A program made the translations under genes and the position numbers. Positions 1 to 5,973 of a DNA stretch of 6,808 nucleotides are shown here, piece by piece (the first letter of the stretch is position 1; each line of letters begins with the position of its first letter). Source of the stretch: Hyphomicrobiales bacterium (GTDB taxonomy: Bacteria > Pseudomonadota > Alphaproteobacteria > Rhizobiales > Devosiaceae); NCBI GenBank assembly GCA_015487985.1, contig WFOP01000277.1:1-6808 (forward strand), written 5' to 3'. The notes under the pieces are model-generated. The model saw only the letters and a list, made by a program, of their open reading frames with translations, did no database searches and was not told the origin of the DNA.

Positions 1-210
1 AAAACAGCAGATTTGTTGGGGGAAGTGCTGCTGGAGGAATATCTTGGTGATGCAACTTATGTCCATATTAAACTAAAATCAGGCGCCCATGTTGTGGTGC
101 GCGAAGACCCGGCAAAAACCTACAAAATCGGTGAAACGGTAGGTATAAAAGTTGCGCCGCTTTCCATCCATTTGTTTGATAAAAAAAGCGGGAAAAGACT
201 GGGTGGCTAA
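1..210 (+). CDS. Sugar ABC transporter ATP-binding protein, C-terminal end (partial)
   Basis: The reading frame is open from the first base of the window and stops at TAA 208-210, giving the last 69 residues of a longer protein. The tail resembles the TOBE domain that ends UgpC/MalK-type ATPases: a strand-rich stretch with EYLGDATYVHIKLKSG, then VVVREDP, then the typical close GETVGIKVAPLSIHLFDKKSGKRL. In this family the TOBE domain follows the nucleotide-binding domain and contributes to regulation and dimer contacts at the inner face of the membrane. The Walker motifs lie outside the window, so ATPase activity cannot be checked here. It is followed closely by the NagB-II and nagA genes on the same strand, so it probably belongs to the importer for an amino sugar or chito-oligosaccharide; that substrate is inferred only from context. 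Confidence 0.85.
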   Translation, partial: KTADLLGEVLLEEYLGDATYVHIKLKSGAHVVVREDPAKTYKIGETVGIKVAPLSIHLFDKKSGKRLGG

Positions 211-241
211 TTCAGCAAACACCGATGGGCAGGGTACTTTC

Positions 242-1252
242 ATGCACCGCGAGATATGCGAGATCCCGCTTGCTATTTCGCGGATTGTAAAAGAGCCGGA
301 TGCACAAATTCTGGCGGCAGCAACAGCCTTGCGTCAGGCCGGCACGGAATTGATTATTACCGTTGCCAGAGGCTCCTCGGACCATGCGGCAACCTTTTTG
401 AAATATGCAATTGAGATAGAAGCGGGGGTGCCGGTTGCTTCCCTTGGCCCCTCCGTCGCCTCTATTTATGATGTTGACCTGCACCTTTCCAACGCTGCGG
501 CAATTTCCATTTCCCAATCCGGGGCCAGCCCCGACATTGTGGCCGCCAGCGCCATGGCAAAACGGGCGGGGGCATTGACAATTGCACTCACCAATCAGGC
601 CCAGTCTCCCCTGGGTGACGCCGCAGATCACAACATCAATATCCAAAGCGGCCCCGAACTCAGCGTTGCCGCCACCAAGAGCTTTGTTTCCTCCATTGTG
701 GCCGGTCTTTGCTTGTTGGCGGAGTGGCAGGGGGATGAAAAACTGCGCGCCGCCCTTAAAGAATTGCCAGAGTTTGCTCGTCAGGCGCTAGGCTGCAAAT
801 GGGATGGTCTGGCGTCGGCCCTAAAGCCCAATGGCTCGCTGTTTGTGCTGGGGCGTGGGCCATCCTGGGCCATTGCCAACGAGGTGGCGCTAAAATTCAA
901 GGAAACCTGTTCCATCCATGCCGAATCTTATAGCGCCGCCGAAGTCATTCACGGGCCAATGGCTTTGGTTGAGGCGGGCTTTACCCTGTTGACCCTGTGC
1001 GCGCGCGATGCGGCCTATAATTCGTGCATTTCAACATCTGAAAAACTTGCCGGGGAAGGGGCGAAAGCCTTTATCACCGCAAAGGATGTAAACAAAAGCA
1101 TCCCCATTGGTTTCGTGGCAACCGGGCATCCGCTCACGGATGCGCTGTGTCTGGTTATTCCGTTTTATATGTTTGTGGAATCCTATGCCCGCCAGCTTGG
1201 TCTGAACCCCGATCAGCCGCCACTTTTGCGCAAGGTAACCCGGACAAAATGA
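242..1252 (+). CDS. SIS-domain glucosamine-6-phosphate deaminase, NagB-II type
   Basis: A 336-residue protein with two SIS (sugar isomerase) domains, equivalent to the isomerase half of GlmS without its glutaminase domain. Visible motifs are ARGSSDHA (residues 42-49), SISQSGASPDI (89-99), ATKSF (144-148), GRGPSWAIANEVALKFKETC (204-223), HAESYSAAEVIHGPMAL (226-242) and the C-terminal tail PPLLRKVT (326-333). K218, E221, H238 and K331 sit where GlmS has its isomerase active-site residues. The family converts glucosamine-6-P to fructose-6-P and ammonia, and alphaproteobacteria often use it in place of hexameric NagB. ATG 242 has AGGG at 231-234 as ribosome site and starts directly at the conserved MxREIxEIP region. 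An in-frame GTG at 203, overlapping the upstream stop, is an alternative start that adds 13 residues. The stop overlaps the nagA start (ATGA), implying translational coupling. A related AgaS-type ketose isomerase is the main alternative, but adjacency to nagA favours GlcN-6-P. Confidence 0.88.
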   Translation: MHREICEIPLAISRIVKEPDAQILAAATALRQAGTELIITVARGSSDHAATFLKYAIEIEAGVPVASLGPSVASIYDVDLHLSNAAAISISQSGASPDIVAASAMAKRAGALTIALTNQAQSPLGDAADHNINIQSGPELSVAATKSFVSSIVAGLCLLAEWQGDEKLRAALKELPEFARQALGCKWDGLASALKPNGSLFVLGRGPSWAIANEVALKFKETCSIHAESYSAAEVIHGPMALVEAGFTLLTLCARDAAYNSCISTSEKLAGEGAKAFITAKDVNKSIPIGFVATGHPLTDALCLVIPFYMFVESYARQLGLNPDQPPLLRKVTRTK

Positions 1253-2400
1253 GCAAGCCCTTCGCCATATCTGCACAAAAAATTTTCGATGGCACAAGAT
1301 GGCATGAAGGTGCGGCTTTGCTGGTTGAAAACACACGGGTGAAATTTATCGGGCCGATTTCTGAGGTGCCCGAGGGGGTTGAACTGCGTGATTTGGGGAC
1401 GGGGATAATCTGCCCCGGTTTTGTGGATTTGCAGGTAAACGGGGGCGGTGGGGTGCTGCTCAATAATGCCCCCGATGTTGAGGGGATCAGAACCATATGT
1501 GCAACCCACGCGCGTTTTGGCACAACCTCGCTGCTCCCCACCCTGATAACTGACACAACAGAGGTGCGTAACGCTGCGCTGGACGCGGCCATTCAGGCGC
1601 GCAGGGAAAATGTGCCCGGATTTGCCGGGCTGCATCTGGAGGGGCCGCACCTGAGCATTGCCCGAAAGGGCGCCCATGATGCAAAACTCATTCGGGCGAT
1701 GAACGGGGAAGACGTGACAACACTCATCACCGCCCATGAAAATATCCCCATGCTTATGATGACGATTGCCCCAGAATCGGTGACACCGGAACAGGTGGCA
1801 GCTCTGACAAAAGCGGGTATTCGAATTTCCCTTGGCCATAGTGACGCAAGCCACGAACAAATTGTGCCGTTGATGAGAGCCGGGGCCAATATGTTCACCC
1901 ATTTGTTTAATGCCATGAGCCAGACCACCGGGCGCGAGCCGGGCATGGTGGGCACGGCTTTAAGCGCCGGCTATGCCAGCATTATTGCCGACGGGCATCA
2001 CGTTCACCCGACTTCGATTAAACTGGCGCTTGCGGCCAAGCAAAATCAGAATTCAAAGATATTTCTGATCTCTGACGCCATGTCATTCACTGGGACGGAT
2101 TTCACAGAACTGGTTTTGAACGGGCGAAAAATCCTCAGACAGGGGGGGAAACTAACCCTTGAAGATGGCACATTGGCGGGTGCCGATATTGAAATGGCGT
2201 CCGCCGTGCGCTTCATGCACCGGCAAATAAAAGTTGAACTGGGGGAAGCGCTTCGCATGGCCACAACCTATCCCTGCGCCGCCATTTCCCTGAATGATGC
2301 AGGCCATCTGGCAATTGGCGCGCCGGCAGATTTTGTCTGGTTGAGTGAAGAAATTGAACCGTTGGCAACCTGGATTGGCGGGGAGCAGATGGCCCGTTGA
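1249..2400 (+). CDS. nagA: N-acetylglucosamine-6-phosphate deacetylase
   Basis: A 383-residue cytoplasmic amidohydrolase of normal length for NagA. It removes acetate from GlcNAc-6-P to give GlcN-6-P, the substrate of the gene just upstream. Family landmarks in order are PGFVDLQVNGGGG (56-68), HLEGPHL (129-135), GHSDA (196-200), THLFNAM (217-223), IADGHHVHP (246-254) and ISDAMS (274-279). E131, H197 and H218 match the metal ligands known from Escherichia coli NagA, and D276 matches the catalytic aspartate. The first-strand HxH metal site of other amidohydrolases is replaced by LQVNG (61-65), as is usual for NagA. The ATG at 1249 shares four bases with the upstream stop, so no separate promoter is expected. 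A run of seven G at 2142-2148 lies within the coding sequence but the frame is intact. The gene ends the visible operon; next comes a convergent GntR regulator. Confidence 0.95.
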   Translation: MSKPFAISAQKIFDGTRWHEGAALLVENTRVKFIGPISEVPEGVELRDLGTGIICPGFVDLQVNGGGGVLLNNAPDVEGIRTICATHARFGTTSLLPTLITDTTEVRNAALDAAIQARRENVPGFAGLHLEGPHLSIARKGAHDAKLIRAMNGEDVTTLITAHENIPMLMMTIAPESVTPEQVAALTKAGIRISLGHSDASHEQIVPLMRAGANMFTHLFNAMSQTTGREPGMVGTALSAGYASIIADGHHVHPTSIKLALAAKQNQNSKIFLISDAMSFTGTDFTELVLNGRKILRQGGKLTLEDGTLAGADIEMASAVRFMHRQIKVELGEALRMATTYPCAAISLNDAGHLAIGAPADFVWLSEEIEPLATWIGGEQMAR

Positions 2401-2430
2401 ACGAATAAAAGGTGCAAGCAGACAAATAAA

Positions 2431-2457
2431 TAATACCAGATAATTGGTATGGTATTA
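2431..2457. promoter_or_regulatory. Operator-like inverted repeat between nagA and the GntR gene
   Basis: TAATACCA at 2431-2438 and TGGTATTA at 2450-2457 form a perfect 8-bp inverted repeat separated by 11 bases. A second register nests inside it: ATACCA 2433-2438 with TGGTAT 2445-2450. The repeated GGTAT unit and dyad symmetry look like a GntR-family binding site, and GGTATTACT here recurs on the opposite strand at 3339-3347 in front of the regulator gene. The position, between two convergent 3' ends, is odd for an operator. It could instead form a short transcript hairpin, but no T-run follows on either side, so a classical intrinsic terminator is unlikely. Confidence 0.4.
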
Positions 2458-2518
2458 CTGAAAATGAAGTTTTGCCCGGGTTTTACGCACCAAACAGTGT
2501 CCGCTTAACAATGCCCGC

Positions 2519-3274
2519 TTATTCGCTGAGCTGTAATTGGGCAACAAAATCGTACTTGTCACCACGATATATGGATTGGGTAAACTCCACCACCCGCCCG
2601 GTTTCCAGATATGAAGTGCGCTCGATTTTCAAACCCGCCACCCCTTCTTCCACATGCAATATCTGTGCGTCTTCAGCCTGCAGATTCGTGGCCGAAATTC
2701 TCTGCGTCGCCCGAACCGGGCGATTGCCGCTCTGTCCCAAAACTTCATAAAGAGAGGTGGATACAAGCAAAGGATTTGGCAAAATGTCCGGGGACAGGGA
2801 AGCACGCTCAATGGCCAGTGGCACCCCGTCAGCACTGCGTAACCGGGCAAGGCGTGCGACGCTGCTTTGCTCAGACAAACCAAGCACTTCCACTTCTTTG
2901 GGGGTGGGAAGAAACAGCCCTCTTTCAATCCATTTTGAATGCACGCTCATGCCGCGCAATGCCATGTCTTCGGTAAAGGAAGTCAATACTGACAGCGACT
3001 GTTCCACCCGTCGAACGCGGTCGGTAACAAATGAACCCGAACCTCTGCGCTGGGTAATCAACCCCTCTTCGACCAGGGCGGAAATGGCGTTGCGAACCGT
3101 TACTCTGGAAAGTCCGGTCATCAGCGCGATTTCGCGTTCGGGGGGGAGCGCCGTTTCAGGTTCGAGTTCCCCCGAAGTGATGGCGCGCAACAAATGCCGC
3201 TGCAATTGCAGATAGCGGGGACCACCGGTTGGGCTAAGCCAGTTATCCGGGCTGAAAAAACTGTTTATGGTCAT
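2519..3274 (-). CDS. GntR/HutC-family regulator with UTRA domain, NagR-like
   Basis: A 251-residue transcription factor. Residues about 18-84 form a winged-helix domain: PRYLQLQRHLLRAITSG, LPPEREIALMTGLSRVTVRNAIS (helix-turn-helix, about 43-65) and the wing GLITQRRGSGSFV (71-83). Residues about 95-245 match the UTRA ligand-binding fold, with RLRSADGVPLAIERASL (144-160), SLYEVLG (174-180) and GLKIERTSYL ending in VVEFTQSIYRGDKYDFVAQL (214-248). UTRA regulators of the HutC subfamily, including Bacillus NagR/YvoA, often sense sugar phosphates such as GlcN-6-P or GlcNAc-6-P and repress by blocking promoters. ATG at 3274 is preceded by AGGGG (3284-3280 on the minus strand) at five bases. The gene is convergent with nagA and divergent from the kinase gene. 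Regulation of the nag operon is inferred from proximity. Whether it also controls the kinase or itself is suggested only by GGTAT-type repeats in its upstream region. Confidence 0.88.
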   Translation of the reverse strand: MTINSFFSPDNWLSPTGGPRYLQLQRHLLRAITSGELEPETALPPEREIALMTGLSRVTVRNAISALVEEGLITQRRGSGSFVTDRVRRVEQSLSVLTSFTEDMALRGMSVHSKWIERGLFLPTPKEVEVLGLSEQSSVARLARLRSADGVPLAIERASLSPDILPNPLLVSTSLYEVLGQSGNRPVRATQRISATNLQAEDAQILHVEEGVAGLKIERTSYLETGRVVEFTQSIYRGDKYDFVAQLQLSE

Positions 3275-3307
3275 TTTTTCCCCTAAAATACCGCTTTCCC
3301 ATTAAAA

Positions 3308-3330
3308 TGCTGAACAAATTTGTTTCAGCA
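3308..3330. promoter_or_regulatory. 23-bp imperfect palindrome upstream of the regulator
   Basis: TGCTGAACAAA at 3308-3318 pairs with TTTGTTTCAGCA at 3319-3330 across the whole site, with a single unpaired T (3323). It lies 34-56 bp upstream of the regulator ATG on its promoter side. Its sequence shares nothing with the GGTATT repeats next to it, so it could be a site for a different protein or a hairpin in the regulator's leader. On the minus strand TTGCTG (3332-3327) and TTTAAT (about 3307-3302) could be weak -35 and -10 boxes on either side, which would place the palindrome in the promoter spacer. That promoter call is speculative. Confidence 0.35.
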
Positions 3331-3338
3331 ATGTATCA

Positions 3339-3358
3339 AGTAATACCTATACAATACC
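3339..3358. promoter_or_regulatory. Direct AATACC repeat, possible GntR operator
   Basis: AATACC occurs at 3342-3347 and again at 3353-3358, 11 bp apart, about one helical turn, so both copies face the same side of DNA. Read on the minus strand this is GGTATT twice, followed by ACT, matching GGTATTACT at 2451-2459. GGTATA-like direct repeats are known for the E. coli regulator NanR, which is in another GntR subfamily, so the comparison is only suggestive. The site lies 65-84 bp upstream of the regulator start, between it and the divergent kinase gene, and could serve autoregulation or joint control. Confidence 0.35.
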
Positions 3359-3373
3359 TTTGGCCTAAAGGTA
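3355..3373. promoter_or_regulatory. 19-bp dyad TACCTTT-N5-AAAGGTA
   Basis: Perfect 7-bp arms TACCTTT (3355-3361) and AAAGGTA (3367-3373) flank GGCCT. The left arm overlaps the second AATACC copy, so the two structures may be parts of one operator. Outer TACC and GGTA match the half-site polarity of the 2431-2457 dyad. A regulatory role is inferred from symmetry and position in the divergent intergenic region; no bound protein can be named. Confidence 0.3.
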
Positions 3374-3471
3374 AGGCCTTGTGTCTTCCTTTGTGGCGTC
3401 GTTGTTCAGGTTGGCAGAATGCGCTGTTTGGGGCCAAAACATCGCCAGAGAAAAACAAAAACTGCATCCGC

Positions 3472-3490
3472 CTTTAATCTTGCATTAAAG
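3472..3490. promoter_or_regulatory. 19-bp dyad CTTTAAT-N5-ATTAAAG before the kinase gene
   Basis: Perfect 7-bp arms CTTTAAT (3472-3478) and ATTAAAG (3484-3490) flank CTTGC. It has the same 7-5-7 geometry as the dyad at 3355-3373 and lies 42-60 bp upstream of the kinase TTG start. It could be a protein-binding site near the kinase promoter or a weak AU-rich hairpin in the leader RNA. No T-run follows, so it is not a standard terminator. Confidence 0.3.
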
Positions 3491-3531
3491 TGGGGTGCCA
3501 AATGAGTAGAATTGAAAAGTGAGCGGTTCCT

Positions 3532-4797
3532 TTGTCTTGCACTAACATCGAATTTTTGCGCCAACTGTTTGACATTGCGGTATCGGCTGCTGACCCGATG
3601 AAAGTTGTTCCCGCCGCCTTGCCAGAAAAACCGTGCGGCAGGGTCGTGGTGATCGGGGCGGGAAAAGCTTCCGCCAGAATGGCTGAGGCGGTGGAAAGTG
3701 TCTGGGGACCGTGTGAAGGGCTGGTGATCACCCGCTATGGCTACGCGCGCCCCGCAAAAGGCATTGAAATTGTTGAAGCGGCCCATCCGGTTTCCGATGA
3801 AGCAGGGTTGCTTGCAACAAAACGTATATTGCAAATGCTTGAAAATCTGGGGGAGGGGGATTTTGTCTTGTCCCTGATTTCAGGCGGCGGCTCGGCTTTG
3901 TTTTGTGCCCCGGCGGGCAATATGACCCTGGCAGACAAGCAACAGGTGCATCAGGCTTTATTGAAATCAGGTGCGCCGATTGCGCAAATGAATGTGGTGC
4001 GCAAACATATCTCGAGGGTCAAAGGGGGCCAATTGGCCGCCGCCGCCTATCCCGCCCCCATGCTGAACCTGCTCATTTCAGATGTGCCCGGCGATAATCC
4101 CGCCGATATCGCCTCCGGCCCCACGGTTGGCGAAAGCTCCACCCAATCCGATGTTCAAAACATCATTGCAGCTTATGACTTGAACCTGCCCCTCACGGCA
4201 AAAGAGGTTTTGTCCGGGAAAAGCTCAGTTATCGCGCCGGGTGACCCTATGCTGTCAAAAACCACAAATGTAATTGTGGCCGCCCCCTCCGCCTCCCTCG
4301 CCAAGGCACGGGAGCATGCAACAAAGTGCGGCTTTGATGTGCAGATATTGGGGGATGCCATTGAAGGGGAGGCGCGGGAGGAGGCGACGCGACAGGTGGA
4401 ACTGGCACGCAAAATTCAAGGCACGTTGACGCCGGACGACAGGCCGGTTTTGCTGTTATCGGGGGGGGAATGTACCGTGTCGAACTGGGGCGGCGGCGTT
4501 GGTGGTCCCAATGCCGAGTTTGCGCTGGCCGCAGCAATTGCCCTCAAGTCCCAACCCGGAATTTATCTTTTGGCCTGTGATACGGATGGCGTGGATGGCG
4601 CGGCAGAAGTGGCCGGTGCGTGGGTGTCCCCCGATACGCTGGCGCTGGCCGCCAGCAAAAATATCGACCCGGATTTGGCGCTCAAGAACAGCGACAGCCA
4701 TGGTTTTTTTGAAAAAATTGACGCCCAGATTATCACCGGGCCAACTCTGACCAACGTCAATGATTTCAGGGCAATTCTGATTTCGCCACTTGCTTAA
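3532..4797 (+). CDS. Glycerate 2-kinase, MOFRL family
   Basis: A 421-residue cytoplasmic enzyme of normal family length (often annotated TtuD, GckA or hydroxypyruvate reductase). The family phosphorylates D-glycerate with ATP to 2-phosphoglycerate. The N-terminal Rossmann-like domain shows GAGKASARM (42-50, with the conserved Lys45), SGGGSAL (117-123) and LLISDVPGDNPADIASGPT (180-198). The C-terminal MOFRL domain shows LLSGGECTV (308-316), GGPNAEFALA (324-333), DTDGVDG (350-356) and TGPTLTNVNDFRAIL (402-416). Start choice: TTG 3532 is the only usable start after the in-frame stop TGA at 3520-3522, and it places the usual 8-10 residues before LRQLFDIAVSAADP. Ribosome pairing is weak (GAGCGG at 3521-3526). 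The stop codon falls inside the repeat element at 4795-4898. It stands alone on its strand, divergent from the GntR gene and convergent with the second ABC operon, so its pathway (tartrate, glyoxylate or sugar-acid breakdown) cannot be fixed. Confidence 0.92.
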   Translation: MSCTNIEFLRQLFDIAVSAADPMKVVPAALPEKPCGRVVVIGAGKASARMAEAVESVWGPCEGLVITRYGYARPAKGIEIVEAAHPVSDEAGLLATKRILQMLENLGEGDFVLSLISGGGSALFCAPAGNMTLADKQQVHQALLKSGAPIAQMNVVRKHISRVKGGQLAAAAYPAPMLNLLISDVPGDNPADIASGPTVGESSTQSDVQNIIAAYDLNLPLTAKEVLSGKSSVIAPGDPMLSKTTNVIVAAPSASLAKAREHATKCGFDVQILGDAIEGEAREEATRQVELARKIQGTLTPDDRPVLLLSGGECTVSNWGGGVGGPNAEFALAAAIALKSQPGIYLLACDTDGVDGAAEVAGAWVSPDTLALAASKNIDPDLALKNSDSHGFFEKIDAQIITGPTLTNVNDFRAILISPLA

Positions 4798-4898
4798 AGC
4801 ATGTTGCGTTCAATCCTATTCACTCAACATGTTTTATTTTTTGTTTTTGCATGTCTTTTATCCCAAAACCGGTACCCACTTTTGGGATACATGCTTTA
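4795..4898. repeat. Mosaic palindromic intergenic element with 10-bp terminal inverted repeats
   Basis: The ends TAAAGCATGT (4795-4804) and ACATGCTTTA (4889-4898) are perfect inverted repeats enclosing 84 bp. Inside are two more dyads: CATGTTG 4800-4806 with CAACATG 4825-4831, and TATCCCAAAA 4859-4868 with TTTTGGGATA 4880-4889, the latter also flanked by GCATG 4849-4853 and CATGC 4890-4894. The core AAAACCGGTACCCACTTTT (4865-4883) closely resembles a palindromic unit that, from memory, is scattered in intergenic regions of Rhizobiales. The element fills almost the whole gap between two convergent genes and its left end supplies the TAA stop of the kinase gene. It has no coding capacity, so it would be a non-autonomous repeat of the intergenic mosaic type. 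Copy number in the genome cannot be seen here. Confidence 0.7.
4796..4848 (+). terminator. Probable Rho-independent terminator of the kinase gene
   Basis: Immediately after the kinase stop, CATGTTG (4800-4806) pairs with CAACATG (4825-4831). The stem can extend through G4799-T4832 and A4796-4798 with T4833-4835, and the loop is 18 bases. A T-rich tract (TTTTATTTTTTGTTTTT, 4832-4848) follows. The stem is AT-rich and the loop long, so strength is uncertain, but the hairpin plus T-run directly behind the gene fits. It is part of the repeat element, which would then act as the gene's terminator. Confidence 0.55.
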
Positions 4899-4907
4899 GG
4901 CCAAGTG

Positions 4908-5972
4908 CTAATCGGCAAGAATGGCAACCCCGGTTTCCCCGTCAAAAAAGTGCAGTTCCCCGTGTGTTGCCGCCAGAAAAACCGTTTCCCCCAGTCTGGG
5001 CATTTCTTTTCCTGAAACGCTCGCCACAACTTCCTCCTCCCCCACCATCACATAGACCAGGGTTTCGGCCCCGAGTGGCTCAACCACACTGACTTCTCCA
5101 TTGAACAGGGCTTTGGAATGATCATCCGTCAACATCAAATCATTGGGCCTGACGCCAACTTTGATTTGTTGGCCAATATTGCCCACATTAACGCCGAGCA
5201 GACCGCCGGTTTCCAGCTCAATACCGCTCTTAACCTTGGTGCCAGCAAGAATATTCATTGAAGGGGCACCAATAAATTGCGCCACAAACAGGTTGGCGGG
5301 CTGTTCATAAACCTGTGTCGGGCTGCCCACTTGTTGAATATGCCCATCTTTCATGATGACAATCCTGTCAGCCAGGGTCATGGCCTCCACCTGATCGTGG
5401 GTAACGAATATGATGGTTGTGCCCACCCGCTGGTGCAGTTTTTTGATTTCCAGCCGCATCTGCGTGCGCAATTGCGCATCAAGGTTGGATAGGGGTTCGT
5501 CAAACAGGAATACTGAAGGGTCCCGAACCATGGCGCGCCCGATGGCCACCCGCTGGCGTTGCCCGCCAGAGAGTTGTGCGGGACGCCGCTCAAGCAGATC
5601 GGTCATGCCAAGGATTTCCCCCACCTCGTCGATGCGCTTTTCCTTGTCTTCCTTGGACATTTTGGCGGTTTTTAAGCCAAATCCGATATTCTTGCGCACG
5701 CTCATATGCGGATAAATGGCATAGTTCTGGAACACCATGGCAATATTGCGCTCTTTTGGCTCCAGATTGTTCACAATCCTGTCCCCAATCAGAATATCGC
5801 CGGAAGTGGCTTCCTCCAGCCCTGCCAGCAAGCGCAAAGTCGTGGACTTCCCGCACCCCGAAGGGCCGACAAAAACCACGAATTCCCCGTCCGCCACTTC
5901 CAGGTTGATGCCGTGGAGTACTTCGGTTTTTCCATATGTTTTAACAAGATCCACAAAGGCGACGGTTGCCAT
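4908..5972 (-). CDS. ABC transporter ATP-binding protein, UgpC/MalK family
   Basis: A complete 354-residue importer ATPase that would power an inner-membrane permease pair. Motifs in order are Walker A GPSGCGKST (36-44), Q-loop FQNYAIYPHM (81-90), signature LSGGQRQR (134-141), Walker B VFLFDEP (154-160), D-loop SNLD (162-165) and H-loop TH (H192); all catalytic residues are present. Residues about 235-354 form the C-terminal OB/TOBE region with GVRPNDLML and VSVVEPLGAETLVYV. ATG 5972 is chosen over ATG 5990 because a strong AAAGGAG (5979-5985) lies six bases upstream and homologues start at MATVxxxxLxKxYG. It begins one base after the lyase stop, with its ribosome site inside the lyase gene, so the two are co-translated. 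Family members of this type carry sugars, glycerol-3-phosphate or other small molecules; the substrate cannot be told from the ATPase. It is a different gene from the one truncated at the window start. Confidence 0.95.
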   Translation of the reverse strand: MATVAFVDLVKTYGKTEVLHGINLEVADGEFVVFVGPSGCGKSTTLRLLAGLEEATSGDILIGDRIVNNLEPKERNIAMVFQNYAIYPHMSVRKNIGFGLKTAKMSKEDKEKRIDEVGEILGMTDLLERRPAQLSGGQRQRVAIGRAMVRDPSVFLFDEPLSNLDAQLRTQMRLEIKKLHQRVGTTIIFVTHDQVEAMTLADRIVIMKDGHIQQVGSPTQVYEQPANLFVAQFIGAPSMNILAGTKVKSGIELETGGLLGVNVGNIGQQIKVGVRPNDLMLTDDHSKALFNGEVSVVEPLGAETLVYVMVGEEEVVASVSGKEMPRLGETVFLAATHGELHFFDGETGVAILAD

Positions 5973-5973
5973 T

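Noticed and set aside
1213..1902. 229-codon open frame on the minus strand across the nagA region
   Set aside because: It is antisense to nagA, which has all its motifs in the plus frame; the minus translation shows no recognisable domain and is rich in Cys and His, typical of a shadow frame.
2431..2457. Inverted repeat as an intrinsic terminator for nagA
   Set aside because: The stem is AT-rich, has an 11-base loop and no T-run follows on either strand; an operator-like reading fits better.
2464..2508. Small ORF of 14 codons plus stop between nagA and the regulator
   Set aside because: No ribosome site precedes its ATG and the peptide has no recognisable feature; chance occurrence is likely.
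3502..3600. Kinase gene as a frameshifted pseudogene with its true ATG at 3502
   Set aside because: From TTG 3532 the protein has normal family length and all motifs, so disruption is not needed; the mini-ORF is kept only as a finding.
3532..4797. Kinase gene as the missing GlcNAc kinase
   Set aside because: Its motifs (GAGKASARM, SGGGSAL, DTDGVDG, TGPTLTNVND) are those of MOFRL glycerate kinases and not of ROK or BadF/BadG sugar kinases.
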